From Rhodovulum sp. (GTDB lineage: Bacteria > Pseudomonadota > Alphaproteobacteria > Rhodobacterales > Rhodobacteraceae), in the NCBI GenBank assembly GCA_002706605.1, contig PALT01000033.1:124001-188000 (forward strand): 64,000 bases of DNA, read 5' to 3'. Position 1 is the first letter of the stretch. Each line of letters starts with the position of its first letter. A program made the position numbers and the translations under genes. Positions 43,386 through 52,540 of this stretch are shown piece after piece. Under the pieces are notes generated by a model. That model was not told the origin of the DNA and did not search any database. It saw nothing but the letters and a program-made list of their open reading frames with translations.

Positions 43386-44544
43386 GATGTCATTCCCGTT
43401 GTTGTCCCTGACCAAGCTGCGGCTGTTGGGGGTGATGTCAAGCATTGCGTTGCTCTGCGCCCTGTCTGCGCCCGTTGCCGCGCATGAGGTCCGTCCGGCG
43501 GTCGCCGATGTGCGGGTCAGTGCGGATCAGGTCGAGATCGACCTGACCCACACGATAGAGGCGCTGGTGGTTGGTCTGAACCTTGCCGGGGTTGAGGACA
43601 CGGATGACACGCCAGAGTCCGCGCAATATGACGCCGCGCGTGCCCTGCCCCCTGCCGAGTTGGTCGAGGTCTTTACCACCCGGTGGGATCAGATCGGAAC
43701 GGTGTTCACTGTCATGCTTGAAGACGGAACCGTCCTGTCGCCTGAACTGGTTGAGGTTCAGGTGCCCGCCGTCGGTGATGTCGACATTCCGCGCGACAGC
43801 ACCGTGAAAATCCGCGCCGCATTGCCCGCCGGTGATAGTGCGGTGCAGGTGGGATGGGATGCGGCGAATGGCCCCCTGATCGTGCGCCAGATCGCGCCGG
43901 ATGCCGAAGACCCCTATTCCGCCTATCTGAACAATGGCGGGGTGAGCGACCCGTTGCCACGCGCGGGTGTTGCCGAAATGAACGGCGTTCAAGAGTTTGG
44001 CCGATACATCGTTTCGGGGTTCGATCACATCCTGCCCAAGGGGTTGGATCACATCCTGTTCGTGCTGGGCCTGTTCTTCTTTAGTCTCAAGGCGCGGCCA
44101 CTGCTTATTCAGGTCACGACGTTTACGGTTGCCCATTCGGTGACGCTTGCCCTTGCGGCGCTGGGGTTGGTGAATATTCCCGGTTCGATTGTGGAGCCCC
44201 TGATCGCGGCGTCTATCGTGTTTGTCGCGCTGGAAAACCTGCGGGGTGGAACGATTGGACCTGTGCGGATCGGCGTCGTGTTTGTCTTTGGCCTGTTGCA
44301 CGGGTTGGGGTTTGCGTCGGTTCTGGGCGAATTCGGTCTGAACCCGTCCCGCCTTGTGATGGACCTGATCGCGTTCAACATCGGGGTCGAGCTGGGACAG
44401 CTTACAGTGATCGCGCTGGCCTATATCGCGGTGGGGTTCTGGTTCGGGGACCGCGATTGGTATCGCGCGCGGATCGCGAACCCTGTGTCGATCCTGATCG
44501 CCCTCGTTGGCGCGTGGTGGGTGGTCGAGCGCACACTGCTCTGA
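43378..44544 (+). CDS. HupE/UreJ family membrane protein
   Basis: 388 residues from ATG 43378. A signal peptide (SSIALLCALSAPVAA-H) and a 190-residue periplasmic domain beginning HEVRPAVADV precede six membrane helices. The family motif is GFDHILPKGLDHILFVLGLF, followed by FTVAHSVTLALAALG and FGLLHGLGFASVLGEFG. These DH and H motifs are the proposed metal path of HupE/UreJ permeases. No hydrogenase or urease genes are present in the window, so the metal could serve cobalamin or another enzyme. Divergent from DUF4198 by overlapping starts. Confidence 0.88.
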   Translation: MRMMSFPLLSLTKLRLLGVMSSIALLCALSAPVAAHEVRPAVADVRVSADQVEIDLTHTIEALVVGLNLAGVEDTDDTPESAQYDAARALPPAELVEVFTTRWDQIGTVFTVMLEDGTVLSPELVEVQVPAVGDVDIPRDSTVKIRAALPAGDSAVQVGWDAANGPLIVRQIAPDAEDPYSAYLNNGGVSDPLPRAGVAEMNGVQEFGRYIVSGFDHILPKGLDHILFVLGLFFFSLKARPLLIQVTTFTVAHSVTLALAALGLVNIPGSIVEPLIAASIVFVALENLRGGTIGPVRIGVVFVFGLLHGLGFASVLGEFGLNPSRLVMDLIAFNIGVELGQLTVIALAYIAVGFWFGDRDWYRARIANPVSILIALVGAWWVVERTLL

Positions 44545-44617
44545 TCGCGGACGCACTTTTCAACGCCTCCAAACGGGCCTACACGGGTTTGTAACCCACG
44601 GGTATTTGGGGGTGCGG

Positions 44618-45544
44618 ATGCATACCGCTCAGGCTATTTTGTTCAAATTGGGGTCGGTCACGATCTTTGTGGTCATGTCCGCATTGATCAAGTACGGCAC
44701 CCAACACGTTCCGCCCGGTCAGGCGGTGTTTTTCCGCTCCTTTTTTGCCATTCCGATCATTCTGGGTTGGCTGGCCGCGCGCGGTGATCTGGCGACGGGA
44801 TGGCGCACGCGCGATCCGTTGGGCCATTTCTGGCGCGGGATTATGGGGACCATGGCGATGGGTCTGTTTTTCGCGGGCCTTGCCCTGTTGCCCCTGCCCG
44901 AGGTGACGGCGATTGGATATGCGACGCCGATCTTTATCACCGTTTTTGCCGCGATGTTTTTGAATGAACGGGTGCGGGCGTTTCGTCTGTTCGCCGTGGG
45001 TCTGGGCCTGATCGGGGTGATGATCGTGATGTGGCCCCGTCTGGGGTCATTCTCAGGCGCGGACACGGGTGACGCGATTCTGGCGCTGGGCGCGGTGGTG
45101 ACCCTTGGCGGGGCGATCTGCGCGGCCATGGCACAGGTCTATATTCGCAAGCTGACGAAGTCCGAAAACACGGCGGCGATTGTGTTCTGGTTCTCGGTGA
45201 CCTCGTCCCTGCTCGGGTTATGCACGATCCCGTTCGGGTGGACCATTCCGCCGATGAACGCCGTTCTGGCACTGGTGACGGCGGGTTTGATCGGCGGGGT
45301 CGGGCAGATTTTCCTGACGACCAGCTATCGTTTGGCGGATGCCGCCGTTGTTGCGCCGTTTGATTATGCCTCGATGCTGTTCGCGCTGGTGATCGGGTAT
45401 TTCATCTTTGACGAGGTGCCGACGGTGCCGATGCTGATCGGGGCGGGCTTGGTGATTTTCGCCGGTATCCTGATCATCTGGCGCGAACGCCAGCTGGGCA
45501 AGCAACGCACCTCACGCAAAGCCGCCATACCGGGCAACGTTTAA
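44618..45544 (+). CDS. DMT-family (EamA) transporter
   Basis: 308 residues from ATG 44618, with GGGGG five bases upstream. The frame continues 37 codons further upstream, overlapping hupE, without support. Ten membrane helices in two EamA repeats: ILFKLGSVTIFVVMSALIKYG with FFRSFFAIPIILG, and the second starting near VTLGGAICAAMAQVYIRKL. Likely exports small metabolites or amino acids; substrate unknown. Confidence 0.9.
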   Translation: MHTAQAILFKLGSVTIFVVMSALIKYGTQHVPPGQAVFFRSFFAIPIILGWLAARGDLATGWRTRDPLGHFWRGIMGTMAMGLFFAGLALLPLPEVTAIGYATPIFITVFAAMFLNERVRAFRLFAVGLGLIGVMIVMWPRLGSFSGADTGDAILALGAVVTLGGAICAAMAQVYIRKLTKSENTAAIVFWFSVTSSLLGLCTIPFGWTIPPMNAVLALVTAGLIGGVGQIFLTTSYRLADAAVVAPFDYASMLFALVIGYFIFDEVPTVPMLIGAGLVIFAGILIIWRERQLGKQRTSRKAAIPGNV

Positions 45545-45546
45545 AC

Positions 45547-45577
45547 AAAAGGCCCCGCACCACGGGGGTACGGGGCC
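45547..45577 (-). terminator. Terminator after ilvE (minus strand)
   Basis: On the minus strand GGCCCCG (45577-45571) pairs with CGGGGCC (45557-45551), followed by TTTTG. It lies between the convergent DMT transporter and ilvE genes. Confidence 0.85.
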
Positions 45578-45600
45578 AATGTGTTCGGATCGCGGACCGC

Positions 45601-46467
45601 TTAGGCGCGGACCAGCTTTTCGTAGTCTTCGGCGATTTCGCGGGTGATCGCGCCGACCTCGAAGGTGTAGTCGCCAATCTGTCCGACCGGAGTGACCTCG
45701 GCCGCCGTACCGGTCAGCCAGCACTGTTCAAACTCGGCCAGCTCCTCGGGCATGATCCGGCGTTCGTGCACCGTGATGCCCTTGTCGCGCAGCATACCGA
45801 TAACGGTCTGGCGGGTGATGCCGTTCAGGATCGCGTCGGGGATCGGCGTGTGAACCTCACCATCTTTGACAAAGAACACGTTCGCGCCGGTCGCCTCGGC
45901 CACATAGCCGCGATAGTCCATGAACAGCGCGTCCGAGCATCCTTTGGCCTCGGCGGCGTGTTTGGACATGGTGCAGATCATGTAAAGACCGGCGGCCTTG
46001 GCCGCGGTGGGGATGGTTTCGGGGCTGGGCCGTTTCCATTTCGCGATGTCAAGCTTGGCGCCCTTCATCTTGGCGTCGCCGTAATAGGCCCCCCATTCCC
46101 ACGCGGCCACGGCCATGCGCACGGGGTTGCGCGACGAGGCCACGCCCATGTCTTCGCCCGCGCCGCGCCATGCAACCACACGGACATAAGCGTCGGTCAG
46201 GTTGTTGGCCTTGATCACGGCCTCTTTGGCGGCTTCGATTTCGTCGACCGAATAGGGGATCGGCATGTCCAGCAATTCACCGGATTTGATCAGGCGTTCG
46301 GAGTGCTCGCGGCTTTTGAAGATCTTGCCGTTATAGCACCGCTCACCCTCAAACACGGACGAGGCATAGTGCATGGCGTGGCTTAGAACGTGGACCTTGG
46401 CCGAGCGCCATTCCACCATTTCGCCGTCCATCCAGATAAAGCCATCGCGATCGTCATAGCCCGCCAT
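45601..46467 (-). CDS. ilvE: Branched-chain amino acid aminotransferase
   Basis: 288 residues, fold-type IV PLP enzyme. The catalytic lysine aligns with K169 in YMICTMSKHAAEAKG, and the phosphate-binding region is GYVAEATGANVFFV with ITRQTVIGML. It transfers amino groups between glutamate and leucine, isoleucine or valine. The ATG lies 170 bases from divergent petP. Its family name differs from D-amino-acid transaminases by the N-terminal MVEWRSAKVHVLSHAMHYASSVFEG motif. Confidence 0.95.
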   Translation of the reverse strand: MAGYDDRDGFIWMDGEMVEWRSAKVHVLSHAMHYASSVFEGERCYNGKIFKSREHSERLIKSGELLDMPIPYSVDEIEAAKEAVIKANNLTDAYVRVVAWRGAGEDMGVASSRNPVRMAVAAWEWGAYYGDAKMKGAKLDIAKWKRPSPETIPTAAKAAGLYMICTMSKHAAEAKGCSDALFMDYRGYVAEATGANVFFVKDGEVHTPIPDAILNGITRQTVIGMLRDKGITVHERRIMPEELAEFEQCWLTGTAAEVTPVGQIGDYTFEVGAITREIAEDYEKLVRA

Positions 46468-46636
46468 TCGCCGACCCTTTCCGAATAAGGTGCTGTCAGA
46501 TTTGCGAAAATTGCGCCGTTAGCGCGGCAAACAGACAGAAAGTTTCGCTAAATTGTCCGGATCGCTACCAATTGATTCTTGGAAAGTCAACAAGGCTGAC
46601 TTAAACTTCGAAAAACAAAGGAATAAGGGGCGCGAC

Positions 46637-47155
46637 ATGGCCGAACCGGGCACGGCATCATCGCAACGGGGTGAAAGCCTGCTGTTTCTGACGGACGAAC
46701 AGCTGCGCAAAGGGATTGAGGCAATGTTCTTTGCCTATCGGGGGTTTACCGCCGATCCCGACCGTATTCTGGAAAAATATGGGTATGGGCGGGCGCACCA
46801 CCGTGCGTTGCATTTTATCCACCGTGCACCGGGTACGACGGTCAACAATCTGCTTGCTATTCTTGGGGTTACGAAACAGTCTCTGAACCGAGTTTTGCGC
46901 GGGTTGATCGCGGACGGCCTTGTCGAAAGCAAGGTGGGCAAGCGCGACAAACGTGAACGTCATTTGTATTTGACTGTAATTGGTGAAGCGTTGGAACAAG
47001 AACTGTCAGATGCCCAACGCGCCCGCATGCGCGAGGCGTACAAGATCGCAGGCCCCGAGGCCGTGGTCGGGTTCCGGCAGGTACTTGAGGCGATGATGGA
47101 CCCCGAGATGCATCGCCATTTCGCCGCGCTCAAGGAGGGGGCCAATGACCGATAA
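46637..47155 (+). CDS. petP: MarR-family regulator PetP
   Basis: 172 residues from ATG 46637 (AAGGGG upstream); the frame opens 28 codons earlier without support. The winged helix is GYGRAHHRALHFIHRAPGTTVNNLLAILGVTKQSLNRVLRGLIADGLV, with wing KRDKRERHLYLT. PetP and PetR were described upstream of the bc1 operon of Rhodobacter capsulatus, where PetR is needed for growth. Both are recognised here as a pair: petP overlaps petR by 11 bases. petABC itself lies 13 kb away on the other strand. Confidence 0.88.
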   Translation: MAEPGTASSQRGESLLFLTDEQLRKGIEAMFFAYRGFTADPDRILEKYGYGRAHHRALHFIHRAPGTTVNNLLAILGVTKQSLNRVLRGLIADGLVESKVGKRDKRERHLYLTVIGEALEQELSDAQRARMREAYKIAGPEAVVGFRQVLEAMMDPEMHRHFAALKEGANDR

Positions 47156-47849
47156 TTGCGACGCACACCTATTGATCGTGGATGACGACGAACGCATCCG
47201 TGGATTGTTGCAGAAATTCCTGATGCGTAACGGGTTCTTGGTCAGTGCGGCGCGCGACGCGGCACAGGCGCGGCGTCTGCTGGGCGGTCTGGAATTTGAC
47301 CTGATCGTTCTGGACGTGATGATGCCGGGCGAGGACGGGGTAAGCCTGACCCAGTCCCTGCGCGAAACGATTTCGACGCCGATCCTACTGTTGACCGCGC
47401 GGGCCGAGACATCGGACCGTATTTCGGGTCTAGAGGCGGGGGCGGACGATTACCTTGCCAAACCGTTTGAGCCCAAAGAGCTGCTGTTGCGGATCAACGC
47501 GATCCTGCGTCGTGTGCCGCAGGAAACCACGGTTGAGGCGGGGCCAAAGGTTCTGCATCTTGGCGCGGTACGCTATGACATCGAACGCGGTGAACTGTGG
47601 CAAGGCACGTCTCTTGTCCGTCTGACCGCCACCGAGAGCCAGCTGATGCGCCTGTTCTCGGCCTGTCCGGGTGAACCGATCAGCCGCGCCAAACTGGTCG
47701 AGGATCTGGGCCGCGACAAAGGACAGGCCCAAGAGCGCGCCGTAGACGTTCAGATCACCCGTCTGCGCCGCAAGATTGAGGCCGACAGCAAAAAGCCGCG
47801 TTACCTGCAAACCGTGCGCGGTGCGGGGTATATGTTGGCCCCTGACTAG
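47145..47849 (+). CDS. petR: Response regulator PetR (OmpR/PhoB type)
   Basis: 234 residues. The receiver domain has acidic residues DDD 13-15, the phosphoacceptor D57 in LIVLDVMMPGEDG, and the conserved K in YLAKPFEPKELLLRINAILRR. The C-terminal winged helix contains RLTATESQLMRLFSACPGEPISR and ends VDVQITRLRRKIE...GAGYM. No histidine kinase is adjacent; PetP, a MarR protein, takes its place. Its start is inside the petP 3' end (11-base overlap). Identity rests on the petP-petR pairing; possible targets are bc1 and respiratory genes. Confidence 0.9.
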   Translation: MTDNCDAHLLIVDDDERIRGLLQKFLMRNGFLVSAARDAAQARRLLGGLEFDLIVLDVMMPGEDGVSLTQSLRETISTPILLLTARAETSDRISGLEAGADDYLAKPFEPKELLLRINAILRRVPQETTVEAGPKVLHLGAVRYDIERGELWQGTSLVRLTATESQLMRLFSACPGEPISRAKLVEDLGRDKGQAQERAVDVQITRLRRKIEADSKKPRYLQTVRGAGYMLAPD

Positions 47850-47900
47850 GTTTGACGGCCTAGGTTTGACGGGGCGCCTGCGCCTACCTAAGCTCGGGGT

Positions 47901-48830
47901 ATGAGCACCGCCTATATCACCCATTCCGATTGTCTGGGCCATGTGACACCGCCGGGTCATCCCGAACGTGTCGCGCGCCTAGAATCGATTGAAACTCGCA
48001 TGTCGGATCCCGCGTTTGACGCGCTGATCCGGCATGAGGCACCGCGCGCCGAATTGAACGTAGTTCACGCTTGTCATCCCGCGACCTATGCCGACCGCAT
48101 TGCCGCCGCGATCCCCGAGATGGGGATGGTCATGCTGGACAGTGACACCCATGTGTCGCCCGGTTCGCTGGACGCCGCGCTGCGGGCCGTTGGCGGGAAC
48201 CTGTTGGCGGTGGATCTGGTCCTGTCGGGTGCGGTTCAAAACGCGTTCGTCGCCACCCGACCGCCGGGGCACCACGCGGAAACCGAAACCGCGATGGGGT
48301 TTTGCCTGTTCGGGAATGTGGCCTTGGCCGCGAAACACGCGTTGGATCATCACGGATTGTCCCGCGTGGCGGTCATGGATTTCGACGTGCACCACGGCAA
48401 TGGCACGCAGGACCTGTTGTGGGACGAGGACAGAACGCTGTTCATATCTACGCATCAAATGCCCCTTTATCCCGGCACGGGGCAGGCGTCGGAAACCGGT
48501 GCCCATGGCAATGTCATCAACATCCCCCTGCCGCCGCATTCGGGGGGTTCGGAAATGCGCGCCGCCGTGACCGAGCAGATCATTCCGGCGCTGGACGCCT
48601 TTAACCCAGAATTGATCCTGATTTCGGCGGGGTTTGATGCGCACCGCGACGACCCTCTGGCGCAACTGGACTGGGACACGACCGATTTCGAATGGATCAC
48701 GCGGCGTCTGTGCGAGGCGGCGGATCGCCTGTGTCAGGGGCGGGTGGTCTCGACACTTGAGGGCGGATATGATCTTGATGCGCTGGCCGCCAGCGTAGCG
48801 GCCCACATAGCGGTGTTGATGGAGCAGTAG
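47901..48830 (+). CDS. Histone deacetylase-family protein (acetoin utilisation/polyamine deacetylase type)
   Basis: 309 residues. The zinc amidohydrolase fold is shown by GHPERVARLESI, ATRPPGHHAETETAMGFCLFGNVALAA, VAVMDFDVHHGNGTQD (metal ligands D and H) and LISAGFDAHRDDP. Bacterial members deacetylate polyamines or proteins; the substrate is unknown. xseB starts three bases after its stop, so it is in one operon with xseB, ispA and dxs. Confidence 0.93.
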   Translation: MSTAYITHSDCLGHVTPPGHPERVARLESIETRMSDPAFDALIRHEAPRAELNVVHACHPATYADRIAAAIPEMGMVMLDSDTHVSPGSLDAALRAVGGNLLAVDLVLSGAVQNAFVATRPPGHHAETETAMGFCLFGNVALAAKHALDHHGLSRVAVMDFDVHHGNGTQDLLWDEDRTLFISTHQMPLYPGTGQASETGAHGNVINIPLPPHSGGSEMRAAVTEQIIPALDAFNPELILISAGFDAHRDDPLAQLDWDTTDFEWITRRLCEAADRLCQGRVVSTLEGGYDLDALAASVAAHIAVLMEQ

Positions 48831-48832
48831 AC

Positions 48833-49075
48833 GTGAGCGACAAGCAAGTCAGCGAGATGAGTTTCGAAGAGGCCATGGCCGAACTGGAACGCGTGGTCAA
48901 TCAGTTGGAGCGCGGCGATGTTCCGCTTGAGGATTCGATCAAGCTCTATGAACGCGGCGCGGCCCTGAACAAGCGCTGTGAGGAAAAGCTGAAAGAGGCC
49001 GAGGAAAAGGTTGCCGCCATCACGCTGGATGGCAATGGCAACCCGACTGGCACCACTCCCGTCGACGGTATGTAA
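48833..49075 (+). CDS. xseB: Exodeoxyribonuclease VII small subunit
   Basis: 80 residues from GTG. The helical motif MSFEEAMAELERVVNQLERGDVPLEDSIKLYERG is diagnostic. It associates with XseA (not in the window) for single-strand DNA degradation. The stop and the next start are fused (TAATG). In many proteobacteria xseB sits next to ispA and dxs, as here. Confidence 0.95.
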   Translation: MSDKQVSEMSFEEAMAELERVVNQLERGDVPLEDSIKLYERGAALNKRCEEKLKEAEEKVAAITLDGNGNPTGTTPVDGM

Positions 49076-49944
49076 TGTTTCGCGACCGGTTGGATATGAT
49101 CGCCGATCAGGTCGGCGCCCATCTGGACGGCGTTTTGGCGGGCTATCCCGATCAGCCGGTTGTGCACGCGATGCGCTATGCCGTGTCGGGGGGCAAACGT
49201 CTGCGGGCGTTTCTGGTGGTTGAGGGCGCGGCGCTCTACGGGGTTCATCCCGCGCGCGCATTGAACGCCGCCGCCGCGATTGAGGCGGTCCATGCCTATA
49301 GCCTTGTCCATGACGATCTGCCCTGCATGGACGATGACGACCTGCGCCGTGGTTTGCCGACCGTGCATGTGAAATGGGATCAGGCGACGGCGGTTTTGGC
49401 CGGTGATGCCCTGCAGACGCTGGCGTTCGATCTGCTGTCCGATCCGGCGACGCATGCGGATGCCGATGTTCGCGTAGATTTGATCGGATCGCTGGCCCGT
49501 GCGTCGGGCGCGCGCGGGATGGTCTATGGTCAGGCCTTGGACATCGCCGCCGAAAGCGCGGATCGTCCCCTGACCCTGAACGAAATCACCGCATTGCAGG
49601 CCGGTAAAACCGGTGCCCTGATCGCGTGGTCGGCCGAGGCCGGTGCGCGTCTGGCGCGTGCGGATATTGCGCCGATGACACGGTATGCCGCAGCGCTCGG
49701 CCTTGCCTTTCAGATTGCCGACGACATCTTGGATATAGAGGGCGACGCGGCCGAGGTTGGCAAGGCCGTCGGCAAAGACGCCGCCGCAGGCAAGGCGACA
49801 TTCGTCACGCTCTTGGGTCTCACTGGGGCCAAGGCCCGCGCGCGCGACCTGATTGATGAGGCGATTGGCGCACTGGAACCATATGGCGCAGGGGCCGATA
49901 CCTTGCGGGATGCGGCACGGTTCGTTATTTCGCGTCGCAGCTAA
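49075..49944 (+). CDS. ispA: Farnesyl diphosphate synthase (polyprenyl synthetase)
   Basis: 289 residues. The first aspartate-rich motif is DDLPCMD (80-86), followed by DDDLRRG, and the second is DDILD (216-220). GGKRLRAFL binds the pyrophosphate of isopentenyl diphosphate. It makes the C15 chain for ubiquinone, undecaprenol and haems. Coupled to xseB, and 19 bases ahead of dxs. Confidence 0.95.
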   Translation: MFRDRLDMIADQVGAHLDGVLAGYPDQPVVHAMRYAVSGGKRLRAFLVVEGAALYGVHPARALNAAAAIEAVHAYSLVHDDLPCMDDDDLRRGLPTVHVKWDQATAVLAGDALQTLAFDLLSDPATHADADVRVDLIGSLARASGARGMVYGQALDIAAESADRPLTLNEITALQAGKTGALIAWSAEAGARLARADIAPMTRYAAALGLAFQIADDILDIEGDAAEVGKAVGKDAAAGKATFVTLLGLTGAKARARDLIDEAIGALEPYGAGADTLRDAARFVISRRS

Positions 49945-49963
49945 TCAGACCGGAGATCGCACA

Positions 49964-51895
49964 ATGGGCGATAAACCTGTGACACCGCTTTTGGACAAGG
50001 TGAACGTCCCCGCCGACCTGAAAGGGTTGAGCGATGCCGATCTGACCCGTCTGGCCGAAGAGGTCCGTCAGGAAACCATTTCCGCCGTGTCCGAAACCGG
50101 TGGCCATCTGGGCGCGGGTCTGGGGGTTGTCGAACTGACCGTCGCGCTGCACGCGGTGTTTGACACGCCGCGCGACCGCCTGATCTGGGACGTGTCGCAC
50201 CAGTGCTATCCGCACAAGATTCTGACCGGTCGTCGTGACCGCATCCGCACCCTGCGCCAACAGGGGGGCCTGTCCGGGTTCACCAAGCGCAGCGAGAGCG
50301 CCTATGACCCCTTCGGCGCCGCGCATAGTTCGACGTCGATTTCCGCCGCGCTGGGCTTTGCCGTGGCGCGGGATCTGGGCGGCGCGCCGGAACACGGTCT
50401 GGGCGATGCGATTGCGGTGATCGGGGATGGCTCGATGAGTGCCGGCATGGCGTTTGAGGCGCTGAACAACGCGGGCCATCTGGGCAAGCGGTTGATCGTC
50501 ATCCTGAACGACAACGAAATGTCGATTGCCCCGCCGGTGGGCGCGCTGTCGTCCTATCTGTCGCGTCTCTATGCGGGCGCGCCGTTCCAAGAGCTAAAGG
50601 CCGCCGCCAAAGGCGCGGTCAGCCTGCTGCCCCCGCCGTTCCAAGAGGGCGCGAAACGGGCCCGCGAGATGCTGAAGCATCTGACCGTTGGCGGAACGTT
50701 GTTCGAAGAACTGGGGTTCAGCTATATCGGCCCCATCGACGGGCACGACATGGAACAGCTGTTGGCGGTTCTGCGCACAGTGAAATCCCGCGCGAACGGC
50801 CCGATCCTGATCCATGCGATCACCAAAAAAGGCAAGGGCTATGCCCCCGCCGAGGGCGCGCCGGACAAGGGCCATGCCACCGCCAAATTCGACGTGGTGA
50901 CGGGCAAGCAGCGCAAGGCCCCGTCGAACGCGCCGAGCTATACCAAGGTCTTTGCCGAGGCGTTGATCCAAGAGGCCGCCGCCGATGACAGGGTTGTTGC
51001 CGTGACGGCGGCAATGCCCGATGGCACCGGTCTGAACCTGTTTGCCGAACGGTTCCCGACGCGGGTGTTCGATGTGGGCATCGCCGAACAGCACGGTGTG
51101 ACGTTTAGCGCGGGTTTGGCCGCCGGTGGTCTGCGCCCGTTCTGCGCGATGTATTCGACGTTCCTGCAGCGTGGCTATGATCAGGTGGTGCATGACGTCG
51201 CCATTCAGCGCCTGCCGGTCCGGTTCGCGATTGACCGCGCGGGTCTGGTCGGGGCCGATGGCGCGACGCATGCGGGGTCGTTCGATGTGGCGTTCATGGC
51301 CAACCTGCCTGGCATGGTCGTTATGGCCGCCGCGGATGAAGCCGAGTTGAAACACATGGTCGCGACCGCCGCCGCCTATGACGATGGGCCGATTGCGTTC
51401 CGTTATCCCCGTGGCGAAGGGGTTGGCGTGGACATGCCCGAACGCGGCGAGATTTTGGAAATCGGCAAGGGCCGCATGATCGCACAGGGCAGCCGTGTGG
51501 CGATCCTGTCCTTTGGTACGCGCCTGCAAGAGGTGCAAAAGGCGACTGAGGCCCTGTCGGCCCGCGGGATCACCCCGACGATTGCCGATGCGCGGTTCGC
51601 CAAGCCGCTGGACCGCGACATGATCCTGTCCCTCGCGGCGGAACATGAGGCGTTGATCACCGTCGAAGAGGGCGCCGTGGGCGGCTTTGGCAGTCACGTG
51701 GCCCAGCTGTTGTCGGATGAGGGCGTGTTCGATCACGGTCTGAAATTCCGGTCGATGGTTTTGCCCGACACGTTCATTGATCAGGCCAGCCCCGAGGCGA
51801 TGTATGACATCGCGGCGATGAATGCGCCCGATATCGAACGCAAGGTGCTTGAGGTTCTGGGGGTCGAGGTTCTGGACGCGCGGGCCAGCAGCTAG
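49964..51895 (+). CDS. dxs: 1-deoxy-D-xylulose-5-phosphate synthase
   Basis: 643 residues from ATG 49964 with CGGAGA upstream; 37 further upstream codons overlap ispA and are not counted. Thiamine-diphosphate binding is [18 protein letters not shown] followed by ILNDNEMSI. The catalytic histidine is in [12 protein letters not shown], and the transketolase pyrimidine domain begins near [11 protein letters not shown]. It makes DXP, the first MEP-pathway step. Its TAG stop overlaps the stop of the convergent exoD gene (CTAG). Confidence 0.97.
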   Translation: MGDKPVTPLLDKVNVPADLKGLSDADLTRLAEEVRQETISAVSETGGHLGAGLGVVELTVALHAVFDTPRDRLIWDVSHQCYPHKILTGRRDRIRTLRQQGGLSGFTKRSESAYDPFGAAHSSTSISAALGFAVARDLGGAPEHGLGDAIAVIGDGSMSAGMAFEALNNAGHLGKRLIVILNDNEMSIAPPVGALSSYLSRLYAGAPFQELKAAAKGAVSLLPPPFQEGAKRAREMLKHLTVGGTLFEELGFSYIGPIDGHDMEQLLAVLRTVKSRANGPILIHAITKKGKGYAPAEGAPDKGHATAKFDVVTGKQRKAPSNAPSYTKVFAEALIQEAAADDRVVAVTAAMPDGTGLNLFAERFPTRVFDVGIAEQHGVTFSAGLAAGGLRPFCAMYSTFLQRGYDQVVHDVAIQRLPVRFAIDRAGLVGADGATHAGSFDVAFMANLPGMVVMAAADEAELKHMVATAAAYDDGPIAFRYPRGEGVGVDMPERGEILEIGKGRMIAQGSRVAILSFGTRLQEVQKATEALSARGITPTIADARFAKPLDRDMILSLAAEHEALITVEEGAVGGFGSHVAQLLSDEGVFDHGLKFRSMVLPDTFIDQASPEAMYDIAAMNAPDIERKVLEVLGVEVLDARASS

Positions 51896-52521
51896 GCCAG
51901 ACTGATCAGGTGCGACACAAGCAACGCCGCACCGCCCAGAACCACGTATCCTGTCACGACGAACAACCCGTCCGACACCATCAAGCCAACCGCGAACAGG
52001 GCAATCGCGGTTGCGCCCAGTGACGTGACCATGGGCAACAGTTCCAGAAACGGCATGATCGCGGCGATCGAGACGCAAATCCCCATCGCGATGAACGACA
52101 ACGGGCGATAGGTCAGTATGGCCAGACGCTTGTGACTATGGCGGTCCACGAAATCGACGGGGCGCTGCATGAAATCAAGCGCTTTGCAGAACCGCGCGGC
52201 GCTGATCTTGCGGCGCATGATGAAACCCGGCAGCCACAGTTGATCGCGCCCCAGAACGGCCTGACCGGCGATCAGCAGGATGATGATCGACCCGATGGTC
52301 GGCGTCCCCGGAATGCCCGAAATCGGCGAAATCAGGATCAGCGCGGGCACCAGCAACAGGGGCGCGAATGAGTGCGATCCGATCTGGGCAAGGATATCGC
52401 GCACGGACACATGATCGCCCTCTGCCGCCTTGCGCAAGGCGGTCAGAATATCGTTCAGGCTCTGGGGTTCGCGGTTCGAAATCATGGGCGTCTGCGTTGT
52501 TGGATCGGAAATATAACGCAT
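51892..52521 (-). CDS. exoD: ExoD-family exopolysaccharide synthesis protein
   Basis: 209 residues from ATG 52521, right after GGGGA; the frame opens 33 codons earlier, overlapping the epimerase gene. The protein has an N-terminal amphipathic part ([15 protein letters not shown]) and several membrane helices including [20 protein letters not shown] and [21 protein letters not shown]. ExoD was linked to exopolysaccharide production and alkaline tolerance in Sinorhizobium. The biochemical role is unknown. Confidence 0.88.
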   Translation of the reverse strand: MRYISDPTTQTPMISNREPQSLNDILTALRKAAEGDHVSVRDILAQIGSHSFAPLLLVPALILISPISGIPGTPTIGSIIILLIAGQAVLGRDQLWLPGFIMRRKISAARFCKALDFMQRPVDFVDRHSHKRLAILTYRPLSFIAMGICVSIAAIMPFLELLPMVTSLGATAIALFAVGLMVSDGLFVVTGYVVLGGAALLVSHLISLA

Positions 52522-52540
52522 TTCCCCGCGTTTGGGTTGC

